In this document: positions 25,938 to 33,487 of the stretch, piece by piece
How positions within the stretch are numbered: position 1 is the stretch's first letter
Layout of the letters: each line of letters begins with the position of its first letter
Assembly (NCBI GenBank): GCA_937871805.1
Contig: CALMQB010000002.1
Location: 434,001-498,000 of the forward strand
DNA: 64,000 nt
Direction: 5' to 3'
From: an uncultured Candidatus Saccharibacteria bacterium
GTDB taxonomy: Bacteria > Patescibacteriota > Saccharimonadia > Saccharimonadales > HK-STAS-PATE-42
The notes under the pieces: generated by a model
What the model saw: only the letters and a program-made list of their open reading frames with translations
What the model was told of the DNA's origin: nothing
Databases searched by the model: none
Made by a program: the position numbers and the translations under genes

Positions 25938-27347
25938 TTACTCACCTCTTACTGCCTTGACTGTTAAGGCAGTTAAGAATCCGATAATTATTAGTATACT
26001 AGCTAAAGATCTAAATATGTTCCAAGATTCTCGAATTTCTTTTTGCGACTTATCACCTCCGGTGCCACCTTCGCCCTGTACATTAGCTAAGTCGAATTTG
26101 AGCATAGAGCCTATGTACCCTTCTAATACACCTAAAGTACTTTGTATTTTTTCTATGATCGGGCAAACAACCCAGCCAAGAATAGAATCACCCTCCAGGC
26201 ACTTGTCTGTATCGTCTTTTGCCGTAGGACTGTCTGAGGAGGCGTTATCTATAGGCTCATTACCTTCAATGGTGTCATCTAAATCATCCAAGATATTGGT
26301 CACAAAGGCACCGTATTTTTCTTTTATGCAGTCTGTTAGGCTGTCTTCAACAGTTGTTTGGTCCGGGTTTCCGTCTATGTCAGAAATGACCCCAGCGAGA
26401 AGGTCGGCTGCATCTTGGCCCTGGTCCATCCTGAATGTTAAGCCAGCGTTTGCCCAGCATTCTCCTAGTGGTCCGGGAGTTATGGTAAAAATGTTTAAGA
26501 GCTTTTGGGCGGCATCGGCTCTGGCCTCTTCATTAAGAGCTTTATTTTTTATGGCATCAAAAAGGGTGCTCGGACTGTTCCTTAACCGTCCAGTAGTAAA
26601 TCCACCGTATTCATCGCCGAAGTTGCTAAAATTAAAGCTATCAAAAACCTGCTGACATGTCAGCTGTGTTGCGGCTGACCCACCGTTCATTACTAATGTG
26701 TCAGGGGTGGCGCTATCAAGTAGCTTGTAATCTCCGGTGGTGCCATCCTCGTCATAACATTTTGCAAAATAAAAAGCCAAGTCAATGTTCTCTAGCAAAT
26801 AGGAGCTAAATACTGGCTTGTCTCTGTATAGTTGGAACATGGTCTGTGGAGGGTCTGTTCTGGCGTAGTATGTTCGGCCTGGTTGGCCGGCACCTGGACT
26901 GGTCTCTTCGTAAATGTAGAAATTTTCCACATAAGCCTTGTTGGAGCCAAATAGATTCTTAATAGCAGGTGCTGCCTTGGCGGCGACTTCTCTGCAACTA
27001 AACTGCTCATCACCATCAGGGCCGTTGTCTAAGGCTGGACCCACAGAAACTATTGCTGTAGGGTCGGAAAAAATATTTAATGAGTCAACTTGAGATTGTG
27101 AAAGCTGAGCAGGTGTACTCCCAGGGCCAACATTGCACTTTACGAGTGCTTCAAGTAACAGCACGTCCTCTACTTGAGTAGGCTTTACTTCAGCGTCAGG
27201 ATTGAATCCCCCCGCCGCCAATAAAGGAGGAACATCTGCCGAAACACTGGGTGGAAATGTTGAAGAGATCAAAGGGGCAACTAATGTTGCTAGCAAAAAG
27301 ATGCCCGAAAGGCTTTTGTTAAATCTTTTAAGTTTATTTTTTTTCAT
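25938..27347 (-). CDS. Exported protein with C-terminal helix, secretion locus
   Basis: A 469-residue protein with a signal peptide (FNKSLSGIFLLATLVAPLIS), a long extracytoplasmic domain with about nine Cys (disulphides possible), and one C-terminal membrane helix (ASILIIIGFLTALTVKAV). It looks like the periplasmic N-terminal portion of a VirB6-like channel, with the membrane portion encoded by the next gene. Identity is inferred from position and topology. It lies 3 bases after the gene at 27351-28031, so cotranscription is very likely. Confidence 0.65.
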   Translation of the reverse strand: MKKNKLKRFNKSLSGIFLLATLVAPLISSTFPPSVSADVPPLLAAGGFNPDAEVKPTQVEDVLLLEALVKCNVGPGSTPAQLSQSQVDSLNIFSDPTAIVSVGPALDNGPDGDEQFSCREVAAKAAPAIKNLFGSNKAYVENFYIYEETSPGAGQPGRTYYARTDPPQTMFQLYRDKPVFSSYLLENIDLAFYFAKCYDEDGTTGDYKLLDSATPDTLVMNGGSAATQLTCQQVFDSFNFSNFGDEYGGFTTGRLRNSPSTLFDAIKNKALNEEARADAAQKLLNIFTITPGPLGECWANAGLTFRMDQGQDAADLLAGVISDIDGNPDQTTVEDSLTDCIKEKYGAFVTNILDDLDDTIEGNEPIDNASSDSPTAKDDTDKCLEGDSILGWVVCPIIEKIQSTLGVLEGYIGSMLKFDLANVQGEGGTGGDKSQKEIRESWNIFRSLASILIIIGFLTALTVKAVRGE

Positions 27348-27350
27348 AGT

Positions 27351-28031
27351 TTATATAAGCTTAAAGCTCTCAACAACCTGGAGGGAGCTTTTTAAATAAA
27401 GACTATCTTTAGTTATCGAACTGAAACTGATTTGCCAAATACTGTTCACTTCTACTATGTAATATTCTACAGAATAGTTTATTGAGTCGTCTGAGTTTGA
27501 ATCAGAGCTTTGTATTTGGCGGCGGTCGAAATATGAAGAATGTTCTGCAATTAATATATTTCGGCCATCATTAAGTTTAGTGATGTTGGTTTTAAGATCG
27601 TCAGTAGCAAAAGTTTTTAGCTGGTTTTCAATGACCTGGAGAGAGTCATCCTTTGGATCTGAAGATTGCTTAGCTACAGAGATAAAATCATATTTTAAGC
27701 CAGAGGCAGATTTTCTAAATAAAACTTCTCCACGATTATTTTTTAGGAAATCTGTGTCTTTATTTTGGTTAAAGCCTTCGGGAGTTGAAATTGCGAAGTT
27801 AGAGATACCTAAGGTATGTCTAGACTCTTTAAGCTTAAGTTGTTCCGTATTTTGAGAGTTGTTTTTGGCGGGGTCAATGCTTGGTGAAGATTCTTTCCCT
27901 GAAAAAAAAGAGAAAATAATAAAGAGTAAGATGATAATTGCAGCGGAGGCACCCAGTGCTTTTTGACGAGTGTTATATTGTGGAGTTTCTCCGTAGATGG
28001 AGGCTGGTTTTTGTTTTTTTAAAAATTTCAT
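27351..28031 (-). CDS. Membrane-anchored protein heading the leftward secretion operon
   Basis: A 226-residue protein with an N-terminal cytoplasmic tail, one membrane helix (ALGASAAIIILLFIIFSFF, about 28-46), and an outside domain of beta-rich look (LGISNFAISTPEGFN ... YYIVEVNSIWQISFSS). The fold resembles PsbP/DUF-type lipoproteins but I cannot assign it. It is the first gene of the leftward operon and is divergent from the pilin operon; 28032-28238 holds the shared promoter region. Confidence 0.65.
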   Translation of the reverse strand: MKFLKKQKPASIYGETPQYNTRQKALGASAAIIILLFIIFSFFSGKESSPSIDPAKNNSQNTEQLKLKESRHTLGISNFAISTPEGFNQNKDTDFLKNNRGEVLFRKSASGLKYDFISVAKQSSDPKDDSLQVIENQLKTFATDDLKTNITKLNDGRNILIAEHSSYFDRRQIQSSDSNSDDSINYSVEYYIVEVNSIWQISFSSITKDSLYLKSSLQVVESFKLI

Positions 28032-28238
28032 AACTTATTATGAACTTAGACTGTTTAGGAATTTTATAGTATTAAGCTTAAACTTATTTTAACAATAAAC
28101 ATGATTTAAGACCACCTCTAATCTAAATATTAAGACCTATGCCACGACATTAATGCTTAAATCCGTAGATAGTTTTTACTTAAAGAGGTTAAAGTTGTAT
28201 AATCAAAGCCATTAACTTTAAGCTTTTTAATAAAAAAT

Positions 28239-28493
28239 ATGCTGCCACTGCTAATTTTAGCTGATGCGAGAGAAGTTCTATTCACGTACTTGAGTGAAGC
28301 GGTGGGTTTTTTGACTCTGATTGTGGGGGTTGCCCTGGTTGGCAGTACTATTTTCGCTGGAATCCAGTACACTAGCGCTAGCGGTGATAGCGGGAAGACT
28401 AAAAAGGCCAAAACGCGCTTGGCAAGCAATGTGGTAGTTTTAATCTTGTATATAATGTCTGCTGCGGTTCTTAATTTTATACTTCCAGGTTAA
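28239..28493 (+). CDS. Type IV secretion pilin-like protein 1 (short)
   Basis: An 84-residue protein with two membrane helices and a short polar loop. The central pattern FAGIQYTSASGDSGKTKKAK matches the family motif (G-x-x-x-Y-x-[TS]-[SA]-x-G-[ND]-x-x-K-x-x-x-A). No cleavable signal peptide; the first helix begins early. VirB2/TrbC-like pilins of this kind are found in CPR secretion loci. It heads a row of six paralogues on the + strand. Confidence 0.8.
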   Translation: MLPLLILADAREVLFTYLSEAVGFLTLIVGVALVGSTIFAGIQYTSASGDSGKTKKAKTRLASNVVVLILYIMSAAVLNFILPG

Positions 28494-28512
28494 ACTTAAA
28501 TCATTATTCAAT

Positions 28513-29046
28513 ATGAAGATTTCAAAAAAAATATCATTCAAAAAGTTTAAGTTTATAAAATCTTCGATCTTGGTTTTAGTGCTGAGTTTAAGCTTCGTTG
28601 TTTTTGGATTATCGGAAAGTACTAATGCTGCAGCTGGAGGCGATTGCAGTAGCACTTTACGAAGAACTTCGTTCTTTGGTATTCCACCTTGGTATAAATA
28701 TTTGCCGGGCGAAAAGGTCTTACAGATGGCCCCTGATGGAAGTGGAGGGATTAAAGAGGTAGAAGTTTGCCAGCCGGTTATAAAAAAAGATTCTTCCGAA
28801 AAAGCAATCCCCAAAAAAGCAATCCTTTTAATTGTAGCGTCTGTTTTGCAAATGCTAATTGCAGTGGCAGGGCTTGCTGCACTAGCTTTCATAGTTTACG
28901 GCGGCTTTATGTACTTGACCTCAAACGGGAACGCTGAGCAGGTAAAAAATGCAGGATCTACACTTCTAAATGCAATAATTGGCCTTGCTATAGCAGTCTC
29001 TGCGACTACTATCGTTAACTATCTTGCAAAACAGCTCTCTGCTTAA
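28513..29046 (+). CDS. Type IV secretion pilin-like protein 2
   Basis: A 177-residue paralogue with a clear signal peptide (SILVLVLSLSFVVFGLSEST then AAAGG), a polar region with two Cys, then the two-helix pilin core with VYGGFMYLTSNGNAEQVKNA. It is the longest in the array. It follows gene 1 by 19 bases. The extra 60-residue polar segment before the core might face outward. Confidence 0.82.
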   Translation: MKISKKISFKKFKFIKSSILVLVLSLSFVVFGLSESTNAAAGGDCSSTLRRTSFFGIPPWYKYLPGEKVLQMAPDGSGGIKEVEVCQPVIKKDSSEKAIPKKAILLIVASVLQMLIAVAGLAALAFIVYGGFMYLTSNGNAEQVKNAGSTLLNAIIGLAIAVSATTIVNYLAKQLSA

Positions 29047-29094
29047 AACCCAAGGAATGCGAAAAACAGACTCTAAACTGCTAGAATAATAATT

Positions 29095-29382
29095 ATGATA
29101 TTTGACATTTTAAGTTCAATTTATAGTGATGCAGGCCTTCCTACTACCGGCTCTGGAGATGTTATGAAAAATCTTAAGAACTTAAGTTTTGTGATTGCCG
29201 CAATTTTAGCTCTGTACTTTTTAGTTACAGCCGGTTATCAGTATGTGACATCAGGCGGGAACGCTGAAAAAACAAAGAAGGCTGGTCAGACGATTCTTTA
29301 TGCAAGCATAGGCCTTATACTTGTAATACTTAGTTATACCCTTATAACCTGGGTCTTTAAGATTGGAACTACGGGAGTATGA
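29095..29382 (+). CDS. Type IV secretion pilin-like protein 3
   Basis: A 95-residue paralogue without a long signal peptide: two helices flank TAGYQYVTSGGNAEKTKKAG, the most canonical copy of the family motif. Its stop overlaps the start of the next gene (29379), so they are translationally coupled. Confidence 0.83.
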   Translation: MIFDILSSIYSDAGLPTTGSGDVMKNLKNLSFVIAAILALYFLVTAGYQYVTSGGNAEKTKKAGQTILYASIGLILVILSYTLITWVFKIGTTGV

Positions 29383-29828
29383 TCAAATTTAGAAATACTT
29401 TATACATCTTTAGCCTGCTAATACTTGTGGCTGGATTTTTTAGTTTAGAAGCTCAGACACAGACCTATGCGGCAGTAAATCCAATTGATGATTTTTGCAC
29501 CGAAGTTAATACTAGCTCAAGGTATGACGGCGAAGACAACACTGTTTGTGATTCAAATGTTACAGATAAGTTTAATGATGCAGCAGGGGTGGGTTTTTTA
29601 GATAAAAACGGGTTTGTGAGTAGAATTATTAAGTTCATCTCTTTTTTAACTGGTTTTTTAGCCGTTATATTTATAGTTGTTGGTGGGCTGCAGTTTACTT
29701 TTAGTGGAGGTGATGCTGAGAAGACTAAGAAGGCTAAAAAAATGATACTTTTTGCATTGATTGGCGTTGGAGTCACGGTTGCAAGCAACGTTATATTGAG
29801 ATTTGCAATAAGTATTGCTAACGGATAA
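29379..29828 (+). CDS. Type IV secretion pilin-like protein 4
   Basis: A 149-residue paralogue with signal peptide (TLYIFSLLILVAGFFSLEA), a polar segment with two Cys (DDFCTEVN ... DNTVCDSN) and the core VVGGLQFTFSGGDAEKTKKA between two helices. The two Cys could form a disulphide, a feature shared with proteins 5 and 6. Confidence 0.83.
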   Translation: MIKFRNTLYIFSLLILVAGFFSLEAQTQTYAAVNPIDDFCTEVNTSSRYDGEDNTVCDSNVTDKFNDAAGVGFLDKNGFVSRIIKFISFLTGFLAVIFIVVGGLQFTFSGGDAEKTKKAKKMILFALIGVGVTVASNVILRFAISIANG

Positions 29829-29840
29829 CATAAAAATAAT

Positions 29841-30257
29841 ATGATTTATAAATCTAAAAGAAAATTGAACTTTATAGCAGTTAGTATCCTGTTGTTCGGA
29901 TCAGCGTTACTTATTGGGGGCTTGCCTAGCTCTAAGGTGAGTGCTGCTGAACCTGGGGCCCAAAAAGCTTGTGATACCTTAAAAGGATTTGATGTAGACT
30001 GCGACACAAGCAAAACTACTGGCGAGCTGGTTGGCGGTCCGGTAAGTACGGTTACTAACCTCTTAAGTTTTGTGGTGGGTGGTGCTTCTGTAATTATGAT
30101 TATCTTTGGTGGATTTAAGTTTATAACTTCCGGTGGTAATGCAGAAGGAACTAAGGCGGCATCAAAAACGATTATATATGCACTAGTAGGCCTAGCTGTG
30201 GTGGTTATGGCACAGTTCTTGGTAAAGTTTGTGTTTGGCCGGGCTTCTAGAATATAA
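29841..30257 (+). CDS. Type IV secretion pilin-like protein 5
   Basis: A 138-residue paralogue with signal peptide (AVSILLFGSALLIGGLPSS, likely cut after VSA), a polar stretch with two Cys (QKACDTLKGFDVDCDTS) and the core IFGGFKFITSGGNAEGTKAA. Follows protein 4 by 12 bases. Confidence 0.84.
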   Translation: MIYKSKRKLNFIAVSILLFGSALLIGGLPSSKVSAAEPGAQKACDTLKGFDVDCDTSKTTGELVGGPVSTVTNLLSFVVGGASVIMIIFGGFKFITSGGNAEGTKAASKTIIYALVGLAVVVMAQFLVKFVFGRASRI

Positions 30258-30279
30258 GTTAATACTACTAAATTGCTTA

Positions 30280-30308
30280 TTGACAGCGGATAAATTCTTG
30301 TATAGAAT
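30280..30308 (+). promoter_or_regulatory. Near-consensus promoter for the last pilin gene
   Basis: TTGACA at 30280-30285 and TAGAAT at 30303-30308, spacing 17, one of the best promoter matches in the window. It would give a leader of about 55 bases before the ATG at 30372. It suggests the sixth pilin is expressed at a higher level than the others. Confidence 0.75.
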
Positions 30309-30371
30309 AGACATTATAAAGGCTTAAGCCTTAAAGGAAAGACAATATAAAAAGAAACGAAAGGTATAATA

Positions 30372-30806
30372 ATGAGTTTAACTAAAAAGATATTAAGTTT
30401 CGGTTCGGCATTCGTGTTCGTACTTGGCCTCGGTCTTGCGGTTCCTGCAACTTCAAATGCAGCGGGCATTAACGATAAGGTTTGTAGTGGAATAAATACT
30501 GTTTTAGATGGTACCGGTACTGTAGGTTCTGGTAGTGACTGCACTACAGCAGGCAACTCAAATGATAGTAAAATTGCAAAAACTGTTAGTACGCTTATCA
30601 ACCTATTCTCACTTGCAGTTGGTGCAGTCTCAGTGGTGATGATTATCTTTGGTGGATTTAAGTACATGACTAGCGGTGGTAGTGATGATAAAACTAAAGA
30701 TGCTAAGAATACTATTCTATATGCCTTAGTTGGTTTGGTTATTGTTCTGCTTGCACAGACAATAGTTAAGTTCGTCTTCAGTAGGGCTTTAGATACAGTT
30801 AAGTAA
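30372..30806 (+). CDS. Type IV secretion pilin-like protein 6 (probable major pilin)
   Basis: A 144-residue paralogue with signal peptide ending ATSNAAG, two Cys in the mature N-terminus (DKVCSGIN ... SDCTTAG) and the core IFGGFKYMTSGGSDDKTKDA between two helices. It has its own near-consensus promoter and is followed by a strong terminator, so it is expressed separately and probably most abundantly. The major-pilin role is inference. Confidence 0.85.
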   Translation: MSLTKKILSFGSAFVFVLGLGLAVPATSNAAGINDKVCSGINTVLDGTGTVGSGSDCTTAGNSNDSKIAKTVSTLINLFSLAVGAVSVVMIIFGGFKYMTSGGSDDKTKDAKNTILYALVGLVIVLLAQTIVKFVFSRALDTVK

Positions 30807-30823
30807 ACTTTTAACTAGTCTTT

Positions 30824-30860
30824 AAAAAAATACCGACTTGATTAAGTCGGTATTTTTTTT
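30824..30860. terminator. Bidirectional terminator
   Basis: A long stem (AAAAAATACCGACT pairing AGTCGGTATTTTTT) with a 6-base loop. It ends the pilin operon on the + strand and can end the small EF-hand gene on the - strand. Confidence 0.92.
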
Positions 30861-30875
30861 AAAGAATTGGCTGAG

Positions 30876-31073
30876 TTACTTTTTAGAGTTTTTCTTTGGT
30901 GCTGTCTTTTTGTGAACGGCCTTTACCGCTTTATTCTTAGCAGCTTTAGCGTCTGCCAAGTTTACTTTGCCGTCTTTGTTGGTATCAGCAGCACTCTTGG
31001 CTTTATTGGCGACTTTACCAGCAGCCTTTTCGCCCTTGTTGAAACACTTCTTCACTTTTTCTAATAGAGTCAT
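30876..31073 (-). CDS. Lys/Ala-rich small protein with an EF-hand-like loop
   Basis: A 65-residue, strongly basic protein (histone H1-like, ending KKTAPKKNSKK) that contains a canonical calcium-binding loop, DTNKDGKVNLAD (residues 30-41: Asp1, Asn3, Asp5, Gly6, Val8, Asn9, Asp12). Such a loop occurs in EF-hands and dockerins. No signal peptide. A GAAAGG ribosome site precedes the ATG. It sits between the pilin array and tRNA-Ser. Function unknown; DNA compaction or calcium binding are possible. Confidence 0.75.
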   Translation of the reverse strand: MTLLEKVKKCFNKGEKAAGKVANKAKSAADTNKDGKVNLADAKAAKNKAVKAVHKKTAPKKNSKK

Positions 31074-31178
31074 TTTTTACCTTTCGTTTATTTATTTAGA
31101 CTTACCTTTAAGATTACTTTTAGATTTGTCTTGAGTTAAGTTTAACACAAGCGCTGCAATGGCTCCAGGGGTTTATAG

Positions 31179-31184
31179 TATACT
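31179..31184 (+). promoter_or_regulatory. -10 element of tRNA-Ser(GGA)
   Basis: TATACT about 20 bases before the mature tRNA; a -35 is not clear. Confidence 0.45.
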
Positions 31185-31204
31185 TGTAGGCAGAATCTTT
31201 TTCT

Positions 31205-31294
31205 GGAGAGGTGGCCGAGTGGCTGAAGGCGCACGCTTGGAAAGCGTGTATGCACGTAAGTGTATCGCAGGTTCGAATCCTGTTCTCTCCGCCA
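31205..31294 (+). tRNA. tRNA-Ser(GGA)
   Basis: A class II tRNA with encoded CCA. The anticodon loop TTGGAAA gives GGA, reading UCC/UCU. Acceptor GGAGAGG pairs with TTCTCTCC region; long variable arm present. Confidence 0.96.
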
Positions 31295-31327
31295 GATTAT
31301 AGAGTTTACTTAGATGTGGGTAGAGCT

Positions 31328-32671
31328 TTATTTTTTTATGTTAAGCTTCGCTAACTCCTCTCTTACGACCTGATGCTCGTTCCATGGAATTTTACTGCCA
31401 GCAATAATCATGCTGGTATCGACACCTTTACCAGTGATCAAGATAATGTCATCTTTTGTAGCCAAGCTTAGGGCTTTGGCTATACCCTCTCGCCTATCTT
31501 CAATATTAAAAACTCGCTCTAGGTTCGGGCGTACTTTTTTAGCTCCTTTGATAATGTCTTGGATAATTTGCTGAGGGTCGTCATCATAAACATCGTCATT
31601 GCTGACTACTATAAAATCGGATTGCTGAGCTGCCATCTCACCCATTAAGGGCCGTTTTTTTACGTCTCTGCCACCTCCTTGCCCACAAATTAAGGTGATT
31701 ACCTTAGAGTGCTTTAACTTGACTTGATTGGCCCATTTTAAAATGTAATTTAGGCCAGATTCTTCATGGGCATAATCTATCACAACCGTGAATGGCTGCC
31801 CTTTCTCAATTAAGTTCATTCTTCCAGGGACTTCTTTGTACGTCGAAAGTTTTTTAGAGACCTGTTTTAAACTTAAGCCCAGTATTTTAGCGGTAGCAAT
31901 AGCAGCTGTTGCGTTTGAGATGTTAATCTCGCCGGGAATGTTAAGTTCAAAGTTTTGTTTTTGAATTTTGAATTGACTACCCTTGATTCCAGATCTTATG
32001 TCCGTAGCAAAGAAATCTGAGGTACTATTGTTTACAGAATATGCATACTTTTGATCTGCTTTAAACTTAAAATAATCATTAAAGTAGTTGGAGTCTTGAT
32101 TGGCAAGAATTATTTTAGGAACTGTAATTCTGTCTATAGTCTTTCTGTTAAGTTTGTAAAATTTAGAAAGTAGACGCTTGTTGTGCTTGTGTAATAATTC
32201 CAAGCTATTTTTATGAACAGCCAGGATCTCGTTGGTAACGTTAGTAAAGATGATTAGGTCAAAGTTGATACCGATATGCCTCCAGTTTTGCTGGGCTTCG
32301 CTAGGCACTTCCATAATAGCGTATTTACAGTCTGCTTGGAGCATTCTCGAGAGAAGTTTCTGGGTATGCCAGCGACCAGGCATAGTTTTGTGCCAATGAT
32401 TCTTTACTTTATGGTTTCCAATTTGAATATCAGCTGTGCCAATTAGGCCGGTTGGATGAGTTTTAGAGTTTAGGATTCCCCAAAGAATATTTGCAGTCGT
32501 GGTCTTGCCTTTTGAGCCAACGATGCCGATGATAATCATCTTGTTGCTGGGGTTTATATACATAAGTTGAGCGAGTCGGGCCTCCAGGTAGTGTTGCAGT
32601 TGAAAAACCCAGCCTGGAAGGATTCTTCGGAGTAAGACTACAGGTTTCAGCAAGATCTTTTTGAATGACAT
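31328..32671 (-). CDS. Mur ligase family protein, MurE-like
   Basis: A 447-residue ATP-dependent ligase resembling MurE. Motifs: P-loop GIVGSKGKTTTANILW near residue 50, NVTNEILAVH region, IDYAHEESGLNYIL and GGGRDVKKRPLMGEMA (MurE signatures), then SNDDVYDDDP at about residue 370. True DAP-type MurE has DNPR and Lys-type DNPA at the last place; here the residues differ, so the third amino acid or the substrate may be unusual. The N-terminal UDP-binding domain is replaced by a short hydrophobic/basic stretch, as in the MurF-like protein at 20062. Both may act on a non-standard precursor. Confidence 0.82.
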   Translation of the reverse strand: MSFKKILLKPVVLLRRILPGWVFQLQHYLEARLAQLMYINPSNKMIIIGIVGSKGKTTTANILWGILNSKTHPTGLIGTADIQIGNHKVKNHWHKTMPGRWHTQKLLSRMLQADCKYAIMEVPSEAQQNWRHIGINFDLIIFTNVTNEILAVHKNSLELLHKHNKRLLSKFYKLNRKTIDRITVPKIILANQDSNYFNDYFKFKADQKYAYSVNNSTSDFFATDIRSGIKGSQFKIQKQNFELNIPGEINISNATAAIATAKILGLSLKQVSKKLSTYKEVPGRMNLIEKGQPFTVVIDYAHEESGLNYILKWANQVKLKHSKVITLICGQGGGRDVKKRPLMGEMAAQQSDFIVVSNDDVYDDDPQQIIQDIIKGAKKVRPNLERVFNIEDRREGIAKALSLATKDDIILITGKGVDTSMIIAGSKIPWNEHQVVREELAKLNIKK

Positions 32672-32770
32672 AAGCTAAGTCTACCAGAAAACTGAAAGAG
32701 TGGTTCTAGTAGATAGTTGTGAACAGTTATTAAGCTCACCCTGTTAAGAATGTGTAAAAACCGAGCTTTT

Positions 32771-32779
32771 TGTGGATAA
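32771..32779 (-). promoter_or_regulatory. Isolated perfect DnaA box
   Basis: TGTGGATAA, the exact inverse of TTATCCACA, in the divergent spacer between the MurE-like gene and the next gene. It is the only perfect box I noticed, 14 kb from dnaA. It may titrate DnaA or control the flanking genes. Confidence 0.4.
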
Positions 32780-32851
32780 GGACAACGAACTTTAGTTGCC
32801 GAGTTAAGGTAGAGGTGATTTAAAGTGCTTGGATTTGTTATGCTTTTATGT

Positions 32852-33415
32852 ATGGATAGTTCTAATAAAGTAAAAATTGAGGAAATTATTAAAAAGCCGA
32901 TAACTAAAATTGTCGGTGTGCTAGTAATTTTGTTGTTGATTTTTATGCTCTTTTTTGGTGGTGGTGGTAAAAGTAGTGCTGACTCTTTAGCGGTGAGCTT
33001 GAAAGATCTTGCCAACCAACATCAAGCTACTGAGCTTCTAGTTGAAGAGCCTGCAAGTAATGTAAAAAGTGGAAAGTTGAAGGCTAACCTGTCTCAAATT
33101 CTGATAATATTGGCGGCAGACAGGAGTGAGTTAAACACTTATTATGAAGAAAACGTTCAGACCGAAAAAGGTGTAGCCTCTTCTGTTAGCCAGGAGCCCG
33201 ATGAAGAGTTAAAAGAACGTCTAGAAACGGCTAAAATTCAGAATAATTTAAATCCAGAACTTTCGAGAGTTTTGCAAGAGCAACTTTCAGAAATTATAAA
33301 CTCTATTCAGAAGATAAAAAAAGAATACCCTGAAGATAAAAAATTGATGGGGCTGATGGATAAGTTTATTTTGAACACTCAGACGATGCAGAAGTACTTA
33401 TCAGAAGGCTATTAA
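32852..33415 (+). CDS. Membrane-anchored hypothetical protein
   Basis: About 188 residues from the chosen ATG (MDSSNKVKIEE). One membrane helix (IVGVLVILLLIFMLFFGGGG) is followed by a helical extracytoplasmic domain of coiled-coil type (Glu/Lys/Leu/Gln-rich). A GTG at 32825 and an ATG at 32840 are alternative starts; 32852 fits a TATGCT -10 element 7 bases upstream. No family recognised. Confidence 0.7.
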   Translation: MDSSNKVKIEEIIKKPITKIVGVLVILLLIFMLFFGGGGKSSADSLAVSLKDLANQHQATELLVEEPASNVKSGKLKANLSQILIILAADRSELNTYYEENVQTEKGVASSVSQEPDEELKERLETAKIQNNLNPELSRVLQEQLSEIINSIQKIKKEYPEDKKLMGLMDKFILNTQTMQKYLSEGY

Positions 33416-33487
33416 GCTCTGTTGATTACTACTTTGATGGTATAATTAGAATGTAAATTAAGTTTGATGCGTGCACACCGCTTCAGC

